Of a DNA stretch of 9,220 nucleotides, positions 1-6,923 are shown piece by piece (the first letter of the stretch is position 1; every line of letters begins with the position of its first letter). The DNA comes from an uncultured Phycisphaerales bacterium (GTDB taxonomy: Bacteria > Planctomycetota > Phycisphaerae > WQYP01), in assembly GCA_937901265.1 (NCBI GenBank), contig CALCHA010000587.1, positions 1-9,220 on the forward strand, in the 5' to 3' direction. The notes beneath the pieces were generated by a model. It had not been told where the DNA came from and made no database searches. It was given only the letters and a program-made list of their open reading frames with translations. A program made the translations under genes and the position numbers.

Positions 1-1061
1 TGAATCGACTGCTCATCGCCCCAGTCGTTGGAAACTTCGTCGTTGTAGCCGGAGACCATGAAGACGGGGCGCGGGGCGATGGCGGCGAGGAGGCGGTTGC
101 CATCCACGGGAAGGCGGTCTTCGCGGCCGGCGAAGAAGCGGAGGCGGGGATGGAACCAGTCGGGGAATATGAGGGAGGAGGACTGGATGGATTCGGCCTG
201 GTTGCGTTCGCCGGCGTTGCGGAAGGCCAGGGGGCCGCCGATGCCGGCGGAACCGCAGATCAGGGCGGAGAAGCGAGGGTCGAGGGCCGCGGCAATCGTG
301 GCCTGCTTGCCGTCGCGCGAGTAGCCGTACTCGGCGACCTGGTTTTTCTGGACCTGGGGAAGCGTGAGCACGTAATCGAGTGCGGTGGAGGCGGCCCAGG
401 CGCGGCGGGGCAGGGCGCCGAGGTCCTGCGTATCGGGATAGAGGACGGCCATGGCTTTGGAGTCGTCCTCGAAATCGCTGCCGGCGTAGGAGGCGGTGAT
501 GTAGCCGCGGCGGAGGAGCGTGGGGGCCATGTTGCCGAAGCCGCCGACGATGGTGGGGCCCATGACGACGGGGAAGGGGCCGGGGCCGCCGGGGATGATG
601 AGGGTCATGTGGAGGGTGGCTTTGCCGTCGGGGCCGCAGTGGAGGACGACGGAGCGCGTGAGGTAGTCGCCGCCGGTGTCGCCTTTGCCGGGAGTGTCGG
701 TGACGTCGGCGGAGGTGATGGCGGCGTGGGGCGGGATTTTGCCCCAGACGTATTGCTGGTAAAGGTCGAGGATTTCGCTGCGGCGTTTGGCCCACTCGTC
801 GGCAGTTTTGACGGGGTGGCCACCGAAAAACGTCATGGGCTCGGGCAGGAGATTGTGCCGCGGAAGCGCATCGAAATCGGGGGGCAATTCGTCGGTGCGC
901 TGGATCCAGTCATCGAAGGCGGGAACATCCGGCAGGGTGGCGACGAGATGTTCGCGGTAGGCGCGGCGTTCCTCGGGCGTCATGGCGCGGGCGGAGAATG
1001 GCAAGGCGGCGACGGCGACGGCAAGCGTGAGGGCGAGGCGGGAGAAGGGTCGCAACGACAT
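1..1061 (-). CDS. Secreted CE15-like glucuronoyl esterase (alpha/beta-hydrolase), 3' end truncated by window
   Basis: The frame is open from an ATG at 1061 to the window edge: 353 codons and no stop. A GGGAG at 1069-1073 lies 7 nt upstream of the ATG. Residues 1-26 form a signal peptide (Arg, hydrophobic LALTLAVAVAAL core, SARA cleavage site), so export is expected. The mature part resembles bacterial CE15 alpha/beta-hydrolases, which cleave esters between lignin alcohols and 4-O-methylglucuronic acid on xylan. Visible marks are the nucleophile elbow GYSRDGK (246-252, Ser248), GSAGIGG (270-276), FPDWFHPRLRFF (299-310), LPVDGN (317-322) and IAPRP (328-332). Two positions look non-canonical. 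The acid usually in GS-GEGG is Ile273, and the usual His of the D-x-H motif is Asn322. It may belong to a divergent subgroup or act on another ester. The hydrolase fold is secure; the substrate is inferred. It is divergent from the SNF2 gene. Confidence 0.72.
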   Translation of the reverse strand, partial: MSLRPFSRLALTLAVAVAALPFSARAMTPEERRAYREHLVATLPDVPAFDDWIQRTDELPPDFDALPRHNLLPEPMTFFGGHPVKTADEWAKRRSEILDLYQQYVWGKIPPHAAITSADVTDTPGKGDTGGDYLTRSVVLHCGPDGKATLHMTLIIPGGPGPFPVVMGPTIVGGFGNMAPTLLRRGYITASYAGSDFEDDSKAMAVLYPDTQDLGALPRRAWAASTALDYVLTLPQVQKNQVAEYGYSRDGKQATIAAALDPRFSALICGSAGIGGPLAFRNAGERNQAESIQSSSLIFPDWFHPRLRFFAGREDRLPVDGNRLLAAIAPRPVFMVSGYNDEVSNDWGDEQSI

Positions 1062-1151
1062 CAGTGGGCTCCCGGACAGGTGGCATGGAGGTGCACAGAG
1101 TAACGGCCGCGGGCGGCGGCGATTGCCTCCGGAGCGGGCTGGGCGGTTAGA
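1062..1151. promoter_or_regulatory. Divergent intergenic region between esterase and SNF2 genes
   Basis: These 90 bp separate two start codons on opposite strands, so promoters for both genes should lie here or inside the gene starts. On the plus strand, TTGCCT (1123-1128) and TAGAAT (1148-1153) form a possible sigma70-like pair with a 19-bp spacer. The second box overlaps the SNF2 ATG at 1152. A perfect 8-bp palindrome, CTCCGGAG, sits at 1127-1134. On the minus strand only the esterase ribosome-binding site (1069-1073) is clear, and no convincing -10 box was found. The promoter assignment is an inference from weak matches. Confidence 0.35.
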
Positions 1152-3866
1152 ATGGCTGCGATGATGGCCGGAAGTTTGACAGGTGCGGAGCAACCCCAGG
1201 GGCTGCGGGTGGCGGTGTCGCCGCGGGGGCGGGTGCATGTGGAGCAGGGGGATGGCGGATGGGATGCCCCGGCGCGGGTGAGGCGGGCGTTTGAGAAGGG
1301 CACCGCGGCGGGGATCGTGCATCTGGCGACCGAAGAGCTGCAGGCGGCGTTGCCGGCGGAGTGGGATTTTCTGCGCGGGGTCGGGCGGCGGTATTTCACG
1401 GCACTGAGTCGGCAGGCCGGGGCGGCGGGCGAGGGAATACCCGAGGTGGCCCTGCCGGGGGCGGAGGAGCTGGCGTTCTGGGCGATGGGGGCACCGCCGC
1501 TGCTCGGGCAGGAATATCTCAATGGCGAGGTGCTGCAGCGGCTGTGGGGCGAGGTCGAAGCGGAAGTTCGCGGCGAGATCGCGCAGCATGGCGGCGCGGC
1601 GGCGGCATGGCTGCGGGAAAAGCATCCGGTGTGGCGGCTGGTCGGTCGGGTGACGTTTCACTTGGCGGAAAACAAGCGTGACCCCGCGAGGCCCTTTGCG
1701 TTCATGGCGACCTACACGCAGCGCGTCTCGAGCAGCGGCCAGGTCCAGCATTCGCCGCTGAAAAACGCCCTGGAGGAACACGCCCTCGCGAAGGATCGCC
1801 AGGCGCTGGTGTCCCTGCTCACGCCGGTGCAGCGGGCGGCCGAGAAAAGCGCCTGGGCGAAGGAGCTGGTCGAAAGTCGGCGGCTGTATGAGGCGCAGAA
1901 ATGGACCGCGACGGACGCCTACCACTTTCTGCGCGAGGTGCCGACGCTGGAAGAGAGCGGCATCGTCGTGCGCGTGCCGGACTGGTGGAAGCGCAAAAAT
2001 CCATCACGGCCGATGGTCAGCGTGCGGATCGGCGAGGGTGCCCCCAGCCGGGTGGGCGTGGACGCGCTGCTCGATTTTCAGGTCGAGACGATGCTTGACG
2101 GAGAGACGCTGACGGCCGAGGAGTTGCGGGCGCTGCGGACGGGCGAGTCGGGGCTGGTGCGCGTGAAGGGGCAGTGGGTGGAGTTCGATAAGGCGAAATT
2201 TGAGGAGGCGCTGACGCACTGGAAAAATGCGGAGCGGCTGGCGAAGGAGGGGATGACCTTCGCCGAGAGCATGCGGCTGCTGGCGGGGATGCCGCCGGAA
2301 GGGGGTGCGGCCGCGGCTGCGGAGACGGCGGCACGGCAGTGGACCGGGATCACGCCCGGGGCCTACCTGGACAAGACGCTGCAGGGGCTGCGCTCGCCCG
2401 AGGCGGAGGCGCCGCCGGCGGGATTGCGCGCGACGCTGCGGCCCTACCAGGCGGCGGGCGTGCGCTGGCTGGGCTTCGTCACGGGCCTGGGGCTGGGCGG
2501 GTGTCTGGCGGACGACATGGGGCTGGGGAAAACGGTGCAGGTGCTGGGGCTGCTGCTCAAGCTGCGGGAGGCAGGGGCGCGCAAGCCGAGCCTGCTGGTG
2601 GTGCCGACGTCGCTGATCGCCAACTGGACCGCCGAGCGGGAGAAGTTCGCCCCCGACCTGCGCATCCACGTGGCGCACCCCTCCGCGGAGGGCGGGACGG
2701 CGGTGCCCCGGGCGGAGGCGCTCAGCGCGTGCGACGCGGTGATCACCAGCTACGGCATGCTCTCGCGGCTGGAGTGGCTGGCGAAGCAGGAGTGGGGGAT
2801 GGTGATCCTGGATGAGGCACAGGCGATTAAAAATGCGGGCTCGAAACAGGCGCGGGCGGTGAAGGAATTGCGTGCCGGGGCGCGCGTGGCGATGACCGGC
2901 ACGCCGATCGAAAACCGGCTGGGAGATTTGTGGTCGCTGTTCGATTTCCTGAACCCCGGCCTGCTCGGCGGGGCCAAGGCGTTTGAACGCTATGTGAAGG
3001 GTCTGGCGCGCGAGGAGCAGGCCAGCTATGCACCCCTGCGGGCGCTCGTCGGCCCCTACATTCTGCGGCGGCTGAAAACCGATCGGCGCATCATCGCCGA
3101 CCTGCCGGAGAAGACCGAGGTGCAGGCCTGGTGCGGGTTGAGCGTCAAGCAGGCGGCGCTCTATCAGGAAGCGGTGAAGGCACTCAAGCGGGAGCTGGAG
3201 AATGCCGACGGGGTGCAGCGCCGGGGGATTATTCTGGCGTCGCTGATGCGTTTCAAGCAGATATGCAATCACCCCTCCCACTGGCTTGGTGATGGCATGT
3301 GGGCGGCCCGTGACAGCGGGAAATTCGAGCGCCTGCAGGCGCTGTGCGAAGAGATGGCCCAGCGCCAGGAAAAGGTGCTGGTGTTCACGCAGTTCCGCGA
3401 GATGACCGAGCCGCTGGCGGCGGTGCTGCGTGAGATCTTCGGGCGCGAGGGGCTGGTGCTGCATGGGGCGACGGCGGTGGGCAAGCGGCGGGAGATGGTC
3501 GAGGGCTTCGCGCGTGATGAGGGGCCGCCGTTTTTTGTGCTCTCGCTCAAGGCCGGCGGCGTGGGTCTCAACCTGACCGCCGCCAGCCAGGTGATCCACT
3601 TTGACCGCTGGTGGAACCCGGCGGTCGAGAACCAGGCGACAGACCGGGCCTTTCGGATCGGGCAGAAGAAGAACGTGCTGGTGCACAAGTTCGTCTGCCG
3701 GGGAACGGTCGAGGAGCGGATCGATGCGTTGATCGCCGACAAGCGGGAATTGGCTGCGGACATGCTCGATAGCGGGGGCGGTGCGGCGGTGAAGCTGACG
3801 GAAATGGGCACGCAGGAGTTGCTGCGCTTCGTGGCGCTGGATATAGATAAGGCGGGCGGGGGTTGA
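1152..3866 (+). CDS. SNF2-family DEAD/DEAH-box helicase-like ATPase with DUF3670-type N-terminal region
   Basis: A 904-aa SWI2/SNF2 ATPase, expected to use ATP hydrolysis to translocate on double-stranded DNA and displace bound proteins. All core motifs are present: LRPYQAAGVRWL (429-440), Walker A DDMGLGKT (454-461), Ia LLVVPTSLIANW (481-492), Walker B DEAQ (554-557), III TGTPIENRL (582-590), IV VFTQF (744-748), V LKAGGVGLNLTAA (799-811) and VI DRAFRIGQ (831-838, with both arginines). Residues 120-400 resemble the SNF2-associated DUF3670 region, including VRVPDWWKRK (273-282). Residues 1-110 show nothing I recognise. The ATG at 1152 lacks a good Shine-Dalgarno, and in-frame ATGs at 1161 and 1164 are alternatives. 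The SWIM zinc-finger gene begins 18 bp downstream, the typical bacterial partner for this type. No nuclease or methylase domain is visible. The family is certain; the cellular role is unknown. Confidence 0.95.
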   Translation: MAAMMAGSLTGAEQPQGLRVAVSPRGRVHVEQGDGGWDAPARVRRAFEKGTAAGIVHLATEELQAALPAEWDFLRGVGRRYFTALSRQAGAAGEGIPEVALPGAEELAFWAMGAPPLLGQEYLNGEVLQRLWGEVEAEVRGEIAQHGGAAAAWLREKHPVWRLVGRVTFHLAENKRDPARPFAFMATYTQRVSSSGQVQHSPLKNALEEHALAKDRQALVSLLTPVQRAAEKSAWAKELVESRRLYEAQKWTATDAYHFLREVPTLEESGIVVRVPDWWKRKNPSRPMVSVRIGEGAPSRVGVDALLDFQVETMLDGETLTAEELRALRTGESGLVRVKGQWVEFDKAKFEEALTHWKNAERLAKEGMTFAESMRLLAGMPPEGGAAAAAETAARQWTGITPGAYLDKTLQGLRSPEAEAPPAGLRATLRPYQAAGVRWLGFVTGLGLGGCLADDMGLGKTVQVLGLLLKLREAGARKPSLLVVPTSLIANWTAEREKFAPDLRIHVAHPSAEGGTAVPRAEALSACDAVITSYGMLSRLEWLAKQEWGMVILDEAQAIKNAGSKQARAVKELRAGARVAMTGTPIENRLGDLWSLFDFLNPGLLGGAKAFERYVKGLAREEQASYAPLRALVGPYILRRLKTDRRIIADLPEKTEVQAWCGLSVKQAALYQEAVKALKRELENADGVQRRGIILASLMRFKQICNHPSHWLGDGMWAARDSGKFERLQALCEEMAQRQEKVLVFTQFREMTEPLAAVLREIFGREGLVLHGATAVGKRREMVEGFARDEGPPFFVLSLKAGGVGLNLTAASQVIHFDRWWNPAVENQATDRAFRIGQKKNVLVHKFVCRGTVEERIDALIADKRELAADMLDSGGGAAVKLTEMGTQELLRFVALDIDKAGGG

Positions 3867-3884
3867 TTTTGAAAGGAACTGACC

Positions 3885-4823
3885 ATGGCTTGGCGGAGCG
3901 GCGGAAGGCGCAGCAGTCGGTATGGTGGAGGCTACGGCTATGGCGGTGGGTATGGGGGGTTCGGACCTTACGTGTCCGTGGGGCAAAAGCTGGCGAACGC
4001 GGCGGCGGAGGTGAAGAAGCTGGTCGCCAAGGGGCGGAAGGTCGCGCCGGTGAAGCTCGAGGGATCCAAGATCACTCAGACTTTCTGGGGCAACGCGTGG
4101 TGTGACAACCTGCGAAGCTACAGTGATTATTCCAATCGTCTTGCTCGCGGGGCGCGTTACGTGCGCAATGGGTCCGTGATGGACCTGCAGATCGCCGAGG
4201 GAGAAATCTCGGCACTGGTGGCGGGGTCGTCTCTTTACACGGTGACGGTCAAGATTCAGCCGCTGGCGGCAGCCGCGTGGAAAACCCTCGGCAAGCAGTG
4301 CGCCGGGGCCATTGCCTCGGCCATCGAACTGCTGTCGGGGAAACTCTCCAAGGGGGTGATGGAGATCATCACACAGAAACGCACCGGCCTCTTTCCCGAG
4401 CCCGGGCAGATCGACATGGATTGCAGTTGCCCGGATGGCGCGTCGATGTGCAAACATATAGCGGCGGTGCTCTATGGGGTGGGAGCACGGCTGGACAGCT
4501 CACCGGAGCTGCTTTTTGTGCTGCGGAAGGTGAATCACCTGGAGCTGCTGACGCTGGAGGATGTGGCGGGGATCGCCGGGGCGAGCGGGGAGGGAGCGCT
4601 GGCGGAGAGCGAGCTGGAGGATGTCTTCGGGATCGAGCTGGACAAGCGCCCGGCAGCGGCCGCCGTTAAAAAGGCGGCACCGCGCAAAGCACAAAAGGCT
4701 CCGGTAACCGCGGTGAAAAAGAAAACAGCCGCGAAGAAGCCGGTGAAAAAGTCAGACAGGAAAGTTGCGACGAAAATCGCCTCCAAAACGAAAGTTGTGA
4801 AAAAGGCGGCGAAGAACAAGTAA
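3885..4823 (+). CDS. SWIM zinc-finger protein with Gly/Tyr-rich head and histone-H1-like lysine tail
   Basis: A 312-aa protein with an AAAGGA ribosome-binding site at 3872-3877, 7 nt before the ATG. It follows the SNF2 stop by 18 bp and is probably co-transcribed. Residues 5-27 are a Gly/Tyr/Arg low-complexity segment. Residues 28-175 form a conserved-looking globular region (for example ITQTFWGNAWCDNL, 63-76). A SWIM zinc-binding motif CxCx6CxH follows: Cys180, Cys182, Cys189 and His191. SWIM modules bind DNA or proteins, and bacterial examples are often encoded beside SNF2 ATPases. Residues 261-312 are lysine/alanine-rich (19 Lys and 2 Arg in 52, one acidic), like histone H1 or the chlamydial Hc proteins, which suggests non-specific DNA binding. 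No signal peptide or membrane segment is seen, so it should be cytoplasmic. A likely role is a DNA-binding adaptor for the ATPase. The SWIM call is secure; the function is inferred. Confidence 0.9.
   Translation: MAWRSGGRRSSRYGGGYGYGGGYGGFGPYVSVGQKLANAAAEVKKLVAKGRKVAPVKLEGSKITQTFWGNAWCDNLRSYSDYSNRLARGARYVRNGSVMDLQIAEGEISALVAGSSLYTVTVKIQPLAAAAWKTLGKQCAGAIASAIELLSGKLSKGVMEIITQKRTGLFPEPGQIDMDCSCPDGASMCKHIAAVLYGVGARLDSSPELLFVLRKVNHLELLTLEDVAGIAGASGEGALAESELEDVFGIELDKRPAAAAVKKAAPRKAQKAPVTAVKKKTAAKKPVKKSDRKVATKIASKTKVVKKAAKNK
3897..3965 (+). repeat. Gly/Tyr/Arg low-complexity coding segment (SWIM protein N-terminus)
   Basis: This encodes residues 5-27, mostly Gly with interspersed Tyr, Arg and Ser. 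The Gly-Gly-Tyr-Gly units come from degenerate GGN/TAY codons rather than an exact DNA repeat. It is predicted to be disordered, and such RGG/GY segments commonly contact nucleic acid or drive self-association. That role is inferred from composition only. Confidence 0.6.
4665..4820 (+). repeat. Lys/Ala-rich degenerate repeat encoding the basic tail of the SWIM protein
   Basis: The stretch encodes residues 261-312. It is visibly more A-rich than the flanking gene because Lys codons dominate. The 9-mer GTGAAAAAG occurs three times (4713-4721, 4743-4751, 4797-4805), with a near copy at 4665-4673, each encoding Val-Lys-Lys. Val-Lys-Lys-Ala-Ala opens the tail and recurs near its end (residues 261-265 and 305-309). 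Tails of this kind often vary in repeat number between strains, which is an expectation rather than something visible here. Confidence 0.65.
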
Positions 4824-4917
4824 CTTCCCTCCGAGAAAGCGGCCAAGCTCTTGCACACATCGTCGTGGCCTTCGTCGGTCCTTGGTCTCCTTTGTGTTTT
4901 AGCAAACGGACCCGCAT

Positions 4918-4936
4918 TGGCCCTCTTCGCGGGCCA
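4918..4936 (+). terminator. Weak hairpin downstream of the SNF2-SWIM operon
   Basis: TGGCCC (4918-4923) pairs with GGGCCA (4931-4936) around a 7-nt loop, 95 bp after the SWIM stop. No T-tract follows, so it is not a classical intrinsic terminator. It could be incidental in GC-rich DNA. The rest of 4824-5015 holds no gene I can support. Confidence 0.2.
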
Positions 4937-4982
4937 GCGGTGAGCCGGGCGGGTTGCGGTTTCCCCCGGCGGCCGCGCGCCC

Positions 4983-5011
4983 TACAATCCCTCCACGTGT
5001 CAAAAAGGAGG
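4983..5011 (+). promoter_or_regulatory. Candidate pepF -10 box and Shine-Dalgarno
   Basis: TACAAT at 4983-4988 is a good -10 match in otherwise very GC-rich DNA, and AAGGAGG at 5005-5011 is a strong ribosome-binding site 4 nt before the ATG at 5016. No well-spaced -35 exists: TTGCGG at 4954-4959 would give a 23-bp spacer, while the 17-bp position reads TTTCCC. If used, the leader would be about 20 nt. The ribosome-binding site is solid; the promoter is tentative. Confidence 0.45.
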
Positions 5012-5015
5012 CCCC

Positions 5016-6875
5016 ATGGCCAAAACTGCGAAGACGAAGTTGAAGACCGCCGCCCCCACGCTGCTGCCGCGCAGCAAGGTTCCCCAGCAGGACCAGTGGG
5101 ACCTCACGCCGCTGTTTCCCACGGACGCCGCCTGGGAGAAGGAGTTTTCCTGGTGGGAGTCGGAGATTCCCGGATACGCAAAGTTCAAGGGGACGCTGGC
5201 CTCCGGGCCTGACGCCATCGCCGCGGCGCTGCGCTTTGATGCGGACCTCGAACGGCGGGTGGAGAAGCTCGGCAACTACGCCAGCCTCCGGGCCACCGGC
5301 GACAACGCCGAGCCCGCGGCGCAGCGCATGAAAGGCCGCTTTTCCCTGCTCGCCGCGAAGCACAACGAGGCGGCCTCCTTCCGCCGGCCGGAGCTGCTGG
5401 CGATCCCTGAATCCAAAATGAACAAATTCGTCAAGTCCCCCGCGCTCGCCCCGTGGAAGCTCGCGCTCGAACGCATCGTGCGCTATCGCCCGCACACCCT
5501 TACGCCGCACGAAGAAAAGCTCCTGGCGATGTCCTCCAACATGGCCGGCGGCCCCTCCAGCATCTTTCGGCAGCTCAACGACACGGACCTCTCCTGGCCG
5601 AAGGTGAAAGATGAAGAGGGGCGCGAGGTGGAACTGGGGCATTCCGTCTATTCACGCCTGCTCCACGGCCGCAAACGCTCCGTCCGGAAGGCCGCGTTTC
5701 ATGCCTACTACACGGAATACCAGGCGCACCAGCACACGCTCGCGGCCTCTTACAACGCCGCCGTGCAGGGCGATGTTTTCTACGCCAAGGCGCGCAACTA
5801 TCCCACCGCGCGCGACGTCTCGCTCTTTGCCGACAACGTGCCCGCGGCGGTGTATGACTCGCTGATCGCCGCCGTGCACAAGCATTTGCCGACGAACCAC
5901 CGCTACCTGGCGCTGCGAAAAAAGGCACTCAAGCTGGACGCGGTGCACATGTATGACGTTTATGCCCCGATGGTGGCGGGCGTGAAGACCCACCACACGT
6001 GGGATCAGGCCGCCCACCTCGTCGCCGATGCACTGGCGCCGCTGGGCACGCAGTACACCACCGCCCTGCGCGAGGGGCTGACCACCGCGCGCTGGTGCGA
6101 TCGCTATCCCAACAAAAACAAATCGTCCGGGGCCTTCTCCTCGGGCGGTTTCGACGGCCCCCCCTACATCATGATGAACTACCAGCCGGAAGTGCTCGAC
6201 CACACCTTCACCCTCGCCCACGAGGCGGGCCATTCCATGCACACCTGGCTCTCCGCCCGCAACCAGCCCTACCAGTACTACGGCTACACCATTTTCGTCG
6301 CCGAGGTGGCCAGCACCTTCAACGAGCAGCTGCTCCTCAAACACCTGCTCGAACGCGCGAAAACCAAGCGTGAAAAGGCCCACCTGATCAACCACGCCAT
6401 CGATGAGATCCGCAACACCATCGTGCGGCAGACCATGTTCGCGGAGTTCGAAAAGATTTCTCACGAGCTGGTCGAAAGGGGCGAGCCACTGACCGCTGAC
6501 GTGCTGCGGGGCGAGTATCGCAAGCTGCTGGAACTCTACTTCGGTGCCGCGGGAACGAAGCCCGGCAAGGTGAGCAGGTTTGTCATCGATCCCGAGCTGG
6601 AACTCGAAGGGATGCGAATCCCGCACTTCTACCATTCGTTCTACGTCTACAAATATGCGACCGGCCTCTCCGCTGCGATCGCGCTTTCCGAGCGCGTCCT
6701 CAACGGCGGCGAGGCGGAGCTGCAGGACTACCTGAACTTCCTCAAGGGCGGCTGCTCGCAGTGGCCGCTGGATCTGCTGCGGAACGCCGGCGTGGATCTG
6801 GAGAAGCCCGCCCCGGTGGAGACGGCCCTCACGCGCTATGCGGAGCTGGTGGATCAGTTGGAAGAACTGCTCTGA
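5016..6875 (+). CDS. pepF: Oligoendopeptidase F (M3 family zinc metallopeptidase)
   Basis: A 619-aa M3B peptidase, about the usual PepF length of roughly 600. It hydrolyses short peptides in the cytoplasm, mainly for peptide turnover. The zinc site is complete: HEAGH at 402-406 (His402, catalytic Glu403, His406) and the third ligand Glu430 in AEVASTFNE (429-437). The preceding PPYIMMNYQP (382-391) and the later RIPHFYHSFYVYKYATG (534-550) are hallmark PepF segments. Residues 25-200 match the helical N-terminal oligopeptidase_F region. The ATG at 5016 is fixed by a strong AAGGAGG. Residues 1-20 form a basic Lys/Thr/Ala tail with no hydrophobic core, so there is no signal peptide. It lies 192 bp after the SWIM gene with its own candidate promoter, so it is probably a separate transcription unit. 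It ends convergent to the GH51 gene. The frame is intact. Confidence 0.96.
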   Translation: MAKTAKTKLKTAAPTLLPRSKVPQQDQWDLTPLFPTDAAWEKEFSWWESEIPGYAKFKGTLASGPDAIAAALRFDADLERRVEKLGNYASLRATGDNAEPAAQRMKGRFSLLAAKHNEAASFRRPELLAIPESKMNKFVKSPALAPWKLALERIVRYRPHTLTPHEEKLLAMSSNMAGGPSSIFRQLNDTDLSWPKVKDEEGREVELGHSVYSRLLHGRKRSVRKAAFHAYYTEYQAHQHTLAASYNAAVQGDVFYAKARNYPTARDVSLFADNVPAAVYDSLIAAVHKHLPTNHRYLALRKKALKLDAVHMYDVYAPMVAGVKTHHTWDQAAHLVADALAPLGTQYTTALREGLTTARWCDRYPNKNKSSGAFSSGGFDGPPYIMMNYQPEVLDHTFTLAHEAGHSMHTWLSARNQPYQYYGYTIFVAEVASTFNEQLLLKHLLERAKTKREKAHLINHAIDEIRNTIVRQTMFAEFEKISHELVERGEPLTADVLRGEYRKLLELYFGAAGTKPGKVSRFVIDPELELEGMRIPHFYHSFYVYKYATGLSAAIALSERVLNGGEAELQDYLNFLKGGCSQWPLDLLRNAGVDLEKPAPVETALTRYAELVDQLEELL

Positions 6876-6885
6876 TCGCGCTTCC

Positions 6886-6922
6886 CAAGGGAGCGGCTAT
6901 CGCCGGGCGAAGCCGCCCCTTG
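6886..6922. terminator. Strong hairpin in the convergent pepF/GH51 intergenic region
   Basis: CAAGGG (6886-6891) plus GCGGC (6893-6897) pairs with GCCGC (6912-6916) plus CCCTTG (6917-6922). That gives 11 base pairs with a single bulged A at 6892. The 14-nt loop can form a further 4-bp stem, TCGC (6900-6903) with GCGA (6907-6910). It fills most of the 48 bp between two convergent stop codons and could act on both strands. Neither side has a T-run, so it may be a Rho-assisted or stem-only terminator or an mRNA 3'-end stabiliser. Confidence 0.55.
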
Positions 6923-6923
6923 C

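Noticed and set aside
13..795. A 260-codon minus-strand open frame inside the esterase in another frame
   Set aside because: The Arg/His/Pro-rich translation is typical of an out-of-frame reading; the true frame runs from 1061 off the edge.
150..1103. A 317-codon plus-strand open frame opposite the esterase
   Set aside because: Its Gly/Ala/Val/Asp-rich translation is the mirror of GC-rich antisense codons, and the minus-strand frame has a signal peptide and a hydrolase motif.
3863..4105. A small plus-strand frame starting at TTG and overlapping the end of SNF2 and the start of SWIM
   Set aside because: It would start at TTG without a ribosome-binding site, and its product is a frame-shifted reading of the Gly-rich SWIM head.
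2004..4457. An 817-codon open frame on the minus strand, antisense to SNF2 and SWIM genes
   Set aside because: It is rich in Arg, His, Pro, Leu and Gln with no recognisable motif. It spans two clearly real plus-strand genes and arises from the G-rich codon bias opposite.
4841..4870. GGCCA/TGGCC inverted repeat just after the SWIM gene as a terminator
   Set aside because: The stem is only 5 bp with a 20-nt loop and no T-run, as expected by chance in GC-rich DNA.
4899..6635. Two long minus-strand open frames (4899-5642 and 5652-6635) opposite pepF
   Set aside because: pepF is unambiguous with an intact zinc site, and the antisense frames have no motifs and no ribosome-binding sites.
1152..6875. 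A defence island reading of the SNF2 block (for example DISARM-like)
   Set aside because: No methyltransferase, nuclease or phospholipase-type partner is present; neighbours are a SWIM protein and a housekeeping peptidase.
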